A stretch of 64,000 nt of DNA, from NCBI GenBank assembly GCA_014898425.1, contig RCSZ01000016.1:868001-932000 (forward strand). Direction: 5' to 3'. Under the pieces are notes generated by a model. It saw only the letters and a list, made by a program, of their open reading frames with translations, made no database searches and was not told where the DNA came from. This stretch comes from Botryotinia globosa (Eukaryota > Ascomycota > Leotiomycetes > Helotiales > Sclerotiniaceae). Numbering within the stretch: position 1 is the stretch's first letter; every line of letters begins with the position of its first letter. Of the stretch, positions 59,898-64,000 are shown one piece after another. The position numbers were made by a program, and so were the translations under genes.

Positions 59898-62091
59898 ATG
59901 GGACATCAACTATTCGTTATTGCCAAGATAAATGGGCGGTACCGTGGACTAGCTGCAATAGACCACCGTGAGTTTCTGTCTTGGTCAGTTTGACCCTTTA
60001 TGTTCACCCACATACTAAAAAACAACTCGTCAGAATCGCTCTACGGCGTTACCGCCCTCGAAGCCTGCATAAACATCCTCAGAATCTTGCAATCTCCGGC
60101 CAACAGAATCGCGTTATCGCATGAACTTCGCCACGCAGCTCGCCTTAAAGAGGAAGATTGGTCGCGAGAAATCGGATTCGCAAAAGTTTCTGTGGCCGAT
60201 ATCCCATTTCCCTTCGTTCTTACGTGTTTGGTTGTCGGAGCTGGCCTCAGAGCAAAGGATAGTTATCATGCTCCAGTCCACAATCTTCCTTTCAATCTAT
60301 CGTTTGATGGGAGCTATAACAACGACGGAATTACGGTATTTGATGTCACTGAAGTGACGCAAGTGCGATATTGCTTCGTCAGTCTTGATTCATCTGATAG
60401 CGACGAAGAGGAAGGCGGGGCTCCTCCAAAGCCCCCCGCCATGACCCCACTTACTGGACCCCAATATCTTTGGGGATATCATAGAAAAGATGACCAATCG
60501 AATGAAGAAAAGTTCAAAGATCTGGTTAAAAACTTTCAAGCTTTGCCGCTGATTGATGGCAGAGCTTTGCATAGTGCATGCATGGCCTCACAATTCGTGG
60601 AGGATAACGGTACAGGATGGTGGGGAGAGTAAATGGACCCGTGTTGAACAGGTCGTGGCAGGTAGGTCTAGGTTGAGACATCTCCATCATTTGATAATCC
60701 GCGTTGCTCGATGCTTTCGGCTGATCCTTTGACTACAGAAGAAGAATTTCTGGGCAGAAAGAATCCAATTTTGTAGATTCTGCAATTTCCAGCCTTAGAG
60801 CATCCTCTCTGATCAAGGTTCTAAACTCAGCAATTGCAAGTTCACCTTCCGAACTTCCGCAGATTCTTGAAAGGGCATCGCTCCTTTCGGACTTCCATCC
60901 TGCCGCCAAGTCAAAGCTCTATGCTGATCCTGCCGATGTGTCGAATTCTGCGTCGGCACGTCGGATTTTGAGCAGTATTCTTAAAAAAGAAAATACCATT
61001 GACCTAGGTCCCTTCGAACTGACTACCGAGCAAATTTTAGAAGTATTGGAGGAAGAATCTAAAGATTCCATAGATGTGATTAGTTTGAACTTTTCTGGAA
61101 ACCTCAACATTACCGAATCATTTCTCAAAGAAATCTTGATCAAGTTTCCTAGACTTGAAACATTGTATCTCTTAAACACCCCACAAATTTCTTTGGATAA
61201 GAAGATTGGGCTATTAAGAGGAACTACAATTCAACTTTACGACACAGAACTTCTTGCATTGCCATTTGTGAAGGAAGATGACGGGATGATGCACGGCTTC
61301 AATAAATTTGAGCCGAGATTAATTCCACTCTATGGTTACATCAAACCAGTCATCAATCAAATGATCATAATGGCATGTTGTGATACAAAACTGGCTCCGC
61401 GCGACATGATGGAGGCCTCAATATCGAGTCCATGTTCGATAAAGGCATTTGATTAGACTCTTTTGGTCGCGACCATTTTTGTACACCTTTTGGAGAAGTA
61501 AATCTCAAGCCGTCTGCGTTGATAGCCGGGATTGCTCAATACGTCCATTATGCGATGAAGCAGCAGCCGTATCTCGATATTGCAGTAATGAATCCTCCAG
61601 CACCGAATATCGCAAAGCAATTAGCAATGCCTCATACTTTCGAAGATAACGAGAATTCATTTGCAGTTGGTACCATCTCTGAATATCTCTACCGTACGCC
61701 AAACGACAGTTGGTCTCTATTATCCCATATTGGAGGGTGGTGGAAGAAATATTCTAAAATCGCTCCAGATGAATGGACTTTAGCGGTGATTGGGGAAACT
61801 GATAGATGGGACGGCCCAAGGGAGGAATGTGCAAAAGTGCGATACGCTTTTGTGAGCGCTGCTCCTCCAACAGATACTGAAGATTCGACGCTAGACTCAT
61901 ATGTTCCGAAATTCATCATCCGGGATTTTCGTGGATTCCTTGACAGTATTATCCCTGATACTTCAGATCAGCAACAGATCTTAGAAATCTGGAATCGAGC
62001 TGTAGAACCGACTACTCCAAGTTCAGCCTTGAAGTTGAGTGGAAGACAAGAGGTGGAGTCACTGATACGTGCGCTTGTATTCGGTGAATGA
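59898..62091 (+). pseudogene. Family copy 3 (LRR-like unknown family), frame-damaged
   Basis: Exon 1 59898-59967 (MGHQLFVIAKINGRYRGLAA) and the next exon from 60034 match copies 1 and 2 in sequence, intron position and phase: LQSPANRIALSHELRHAARL, PFPFVLTCLVVGAG, GITVFDVTEVTQVRYCFV, MTPLTGPQYL. The frame then runs into TAA at 60630-60632, while the phase-1 donor at 60662 is used in another frame, so a one-base shift lies around 60590-60625. The exon from 60777 resumes with ILERASLLSDF, IDLGPFELT and the leucine-rich SLNFSGNLNI...TLYLLNTPQISL. Near 61405 a second one-base shift occurs, followed by TGA at 61450-61452. The other frame then continues FGEVNLKPSALIAG... to a stop at 62089-62091. 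A gtgata...attag pair (61380-61456) could splice out the second shift and the stop. Likely pseudogene, possibly partly rescued. Confidence 0.65.
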
Positions 62092-63384
62092 TCCAGGAGA
62101 ATTCTAAAATACAGGGACTATATCGTCAAGATCAGCAAGTCGTGCATCAATAGATCGAAGCATGGCTAGTATTCTTAGTATTCTGGGGGGATGGGGAGGG
62201 AAGGGGAGTGGATCAATCTCTTCAGTCGAGAAATGATCATTATGTATCGGCGCTTGCTGGGTCCGTTTACCGATAAACTGTGCATGTCTTATTTCGTAGT
62301 ATATGTTTCCTGTCCGCGGGTATCAACAGACCTTTCTGCTTAGGAGCCCTTCATAAGCCACTCAATACATTCTTTGCACCTCCACTACGATAAATACTCA
62401 AAGTCGAGAGAACAATCTCTTATAGTACCCCCGCTTAAGCATGAAAGTGAATGCACATTTAATATCTAGTTCCCTTTAATGAGAGAGAACATTCTACCGT
62501 TAGCTAATCCCAGGATATTGATGTATCTGTATAATAATAAACCGATCCATTCTGATTGATGTATGTGAAGTGCACCCAATTGCGTCCGGCCGCGTTTCGG
62601 TGACCTGTCTAAAATGGTTGAAAACATGTTCTGAAGTATTTCACGTTGGCTTTGATGATGCTGGGATTCTTAGAATCTCTCGAAGTATATGAAAATTAGA
62701 AACTTGTGAAACCTTTCGAGACTGTATTGCCGCCTGTCATCAAGAGAATTGCTAATTTTGATAGGGCAACACCAGACTAGTTTCCGAGGACTGGCAGGCT
62801 GAGTCTATAAACTGGACATAATCTGTTGGCCCGGTCAGATGAGAGGTCAGAACTCAAGAAGATGACAAATATTCCCTCCCAATCATAGAGAACAAGACTT
62901 AAAAGTGTGATACATGAAGTCTCAGAAGCATCGGACTACCACGTGAAAGCATTTGTGTTCCGTATATTCAAGTATCAGTCGAACCATCTGTCTATTCAGG
63001 GTTAGTCTTGCATGGTGCAGAATGTTGGAGCGTGATTTTCCGCTGAGAGAATATATAGTTACCCATCCACATGAGATGGTGCTTGACTAGAGATTTTGGT
63101 TCAAGTGTAGTTCATTTGGCAGCAACACGAACGAGGATTGATTGACCAACCTTGGAAGCACCAAGCTCGCCAAGACAACGGATGAGAGACATCGGATTGG
63201 CGCACGTGATTTGATAGAAAAAACACGGACTATGGTAAAGGCACGTGATAGGAGCTAACACTTGGTTTGTGGAAACTCCCAGGTGTTCAACATCTCTCAT
63301 TCATTCAACTGTCAATTACACCCCAAGCATCTTTCGAAAACAGAGGATCAAAGATACAGTTATGATGCAATAGTCAGACGCCGA

Positions 63385-63455
<71 letters not shown>

Positions 63456-64000
63456 ATATATGTATACAAAGTATGGAGATCTTCATCCGAGACTGCTTAG
63501 CTGGCAATTTGTTAATGCAGGTACCTCGATATCGATCATACCGCCAGCAGATATAAGCTCATACACTGTGTACCTGTTTGTGCTTCACACAATCAGGTTA
63601 GCATGACTGGTTGGCAATATTCATCGGCGGACATTTCTACTTACAGAAAGTCAAAGTATATATAGGGAGCCCACCCGTCACCCATTTATGTCCTCATTTC
63701 TACATGGGTACTTCACGAATCAATTGTATAAATCAGTACATCACATCCAGTCGTGCGAAGTTGAACCACGATCAAGTCAAACCCAGTCTAACTCGTGGTG
63801 CATTGAAATCCATCCCCATAGGTCAGTCTTTTAACCATTTCTATTTTTACGCGCCGAACTTGTGGTGTTCCCATGAATCAGCAAGGTTCTGCAGTCGATG
63901 AGCGTTTTCATTGGTAGATGTTGTATGCAAGCGCCAACGGAAAACCTACCTCCTCAATTAAATGTTGCGCGCGCAATTTGCTAGAAAAATCGATTTTCTT
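62092..64000. other. Gene-poor end of window
   Basis: About 1.9 kb with no gene I can support. The frame at 63611-63901 shows no recognisable features. The microsatellite in this interval is listed separately. Confidence 0.4.
63384..63466. repeat. TATATG hexanucleotide array
   Basis: About 80 bases of tandem TATATG units; open on both strands as Met-Tyr or His-Ile repeats, which are artefacts. Confidence 0.95.

Overview
The window is nuclear DNA of a filamentous ascomycete. Genes are close together, introns are mostly 45-120 bp with GT-AG ends and ctaac-like branch points, intergenic DNA is AT-rich with many microsatellites, and gene families such as CYP52- and CYP53-type P450s, a Kre9/Knh1-like GPI protein and a Chk2/Rad53 kinase are present. 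A Leotiomycete of the Botrytis/Sclerotinia type is my best guess, from general resemblance only; no search was possible. Nearly all gene models below were assembled by hand from splice signals and reading phase.

1-12.5 kb is a conserved housekeeping block: a ubiquitin-specific protease, a DUF726 (TMCO4/Mil1-like) membrane hydrolase, the dynein intermediate chain, ATP synthase subunit e and the oligosaccharyltransferase catalytic subunit STT3. 12.5-20 kb holds two long, disordered, lineage-type proteins of unknown function. The second, on the minus strand, is cut by an in-frame TGA. 20-26.7 kb is repeat-rich and gene-poor: two long GATATA hexanucleotide arrays in opposite orientation flank one Ser/Thr-rich GPI-anchored protein gene.

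26.7-49.5 kb is again dense. It holds a Rad53/Chk2 checkpoint kinase, an HSL-type esterase, a nuclear-looking unknown protein, a CYP52-type P450 interrupted by an in-frame TAG just before its ExxR helix, a Tpa1/Ofd1 prolyl hydroxylase, a class V aminotransferase, a small conserved-looking unknown protein, ribulose-phosphate 3-epimerase and a CYP53 benzoate 4-monooxygenase. An intron-containing tRNA-Glu(UUC) lies at 50.0 kb.

51-62 kb is an accessory region built from three diverged copies of one unrecognised protein family. Each has an N-terminal beta-rich half, a conserved phase-1 intron near codon 23, and a C-terminal half opening with a short leucine-rich motif. Two copies look intact (minus strand). 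The third (plus strand) is damaged by frameshifts and a stop, one of which could be hidden by splicing. A small Cys/Arg-tailed unknown gene sits among them. The last 1.9 kb holds no recognisable gene and one TATATG microsatellite.

The strongest signals of something unusual are the three-copy family and the three interrupted reading frames. I found no CRISPR, insertion sequence or intact transposon.
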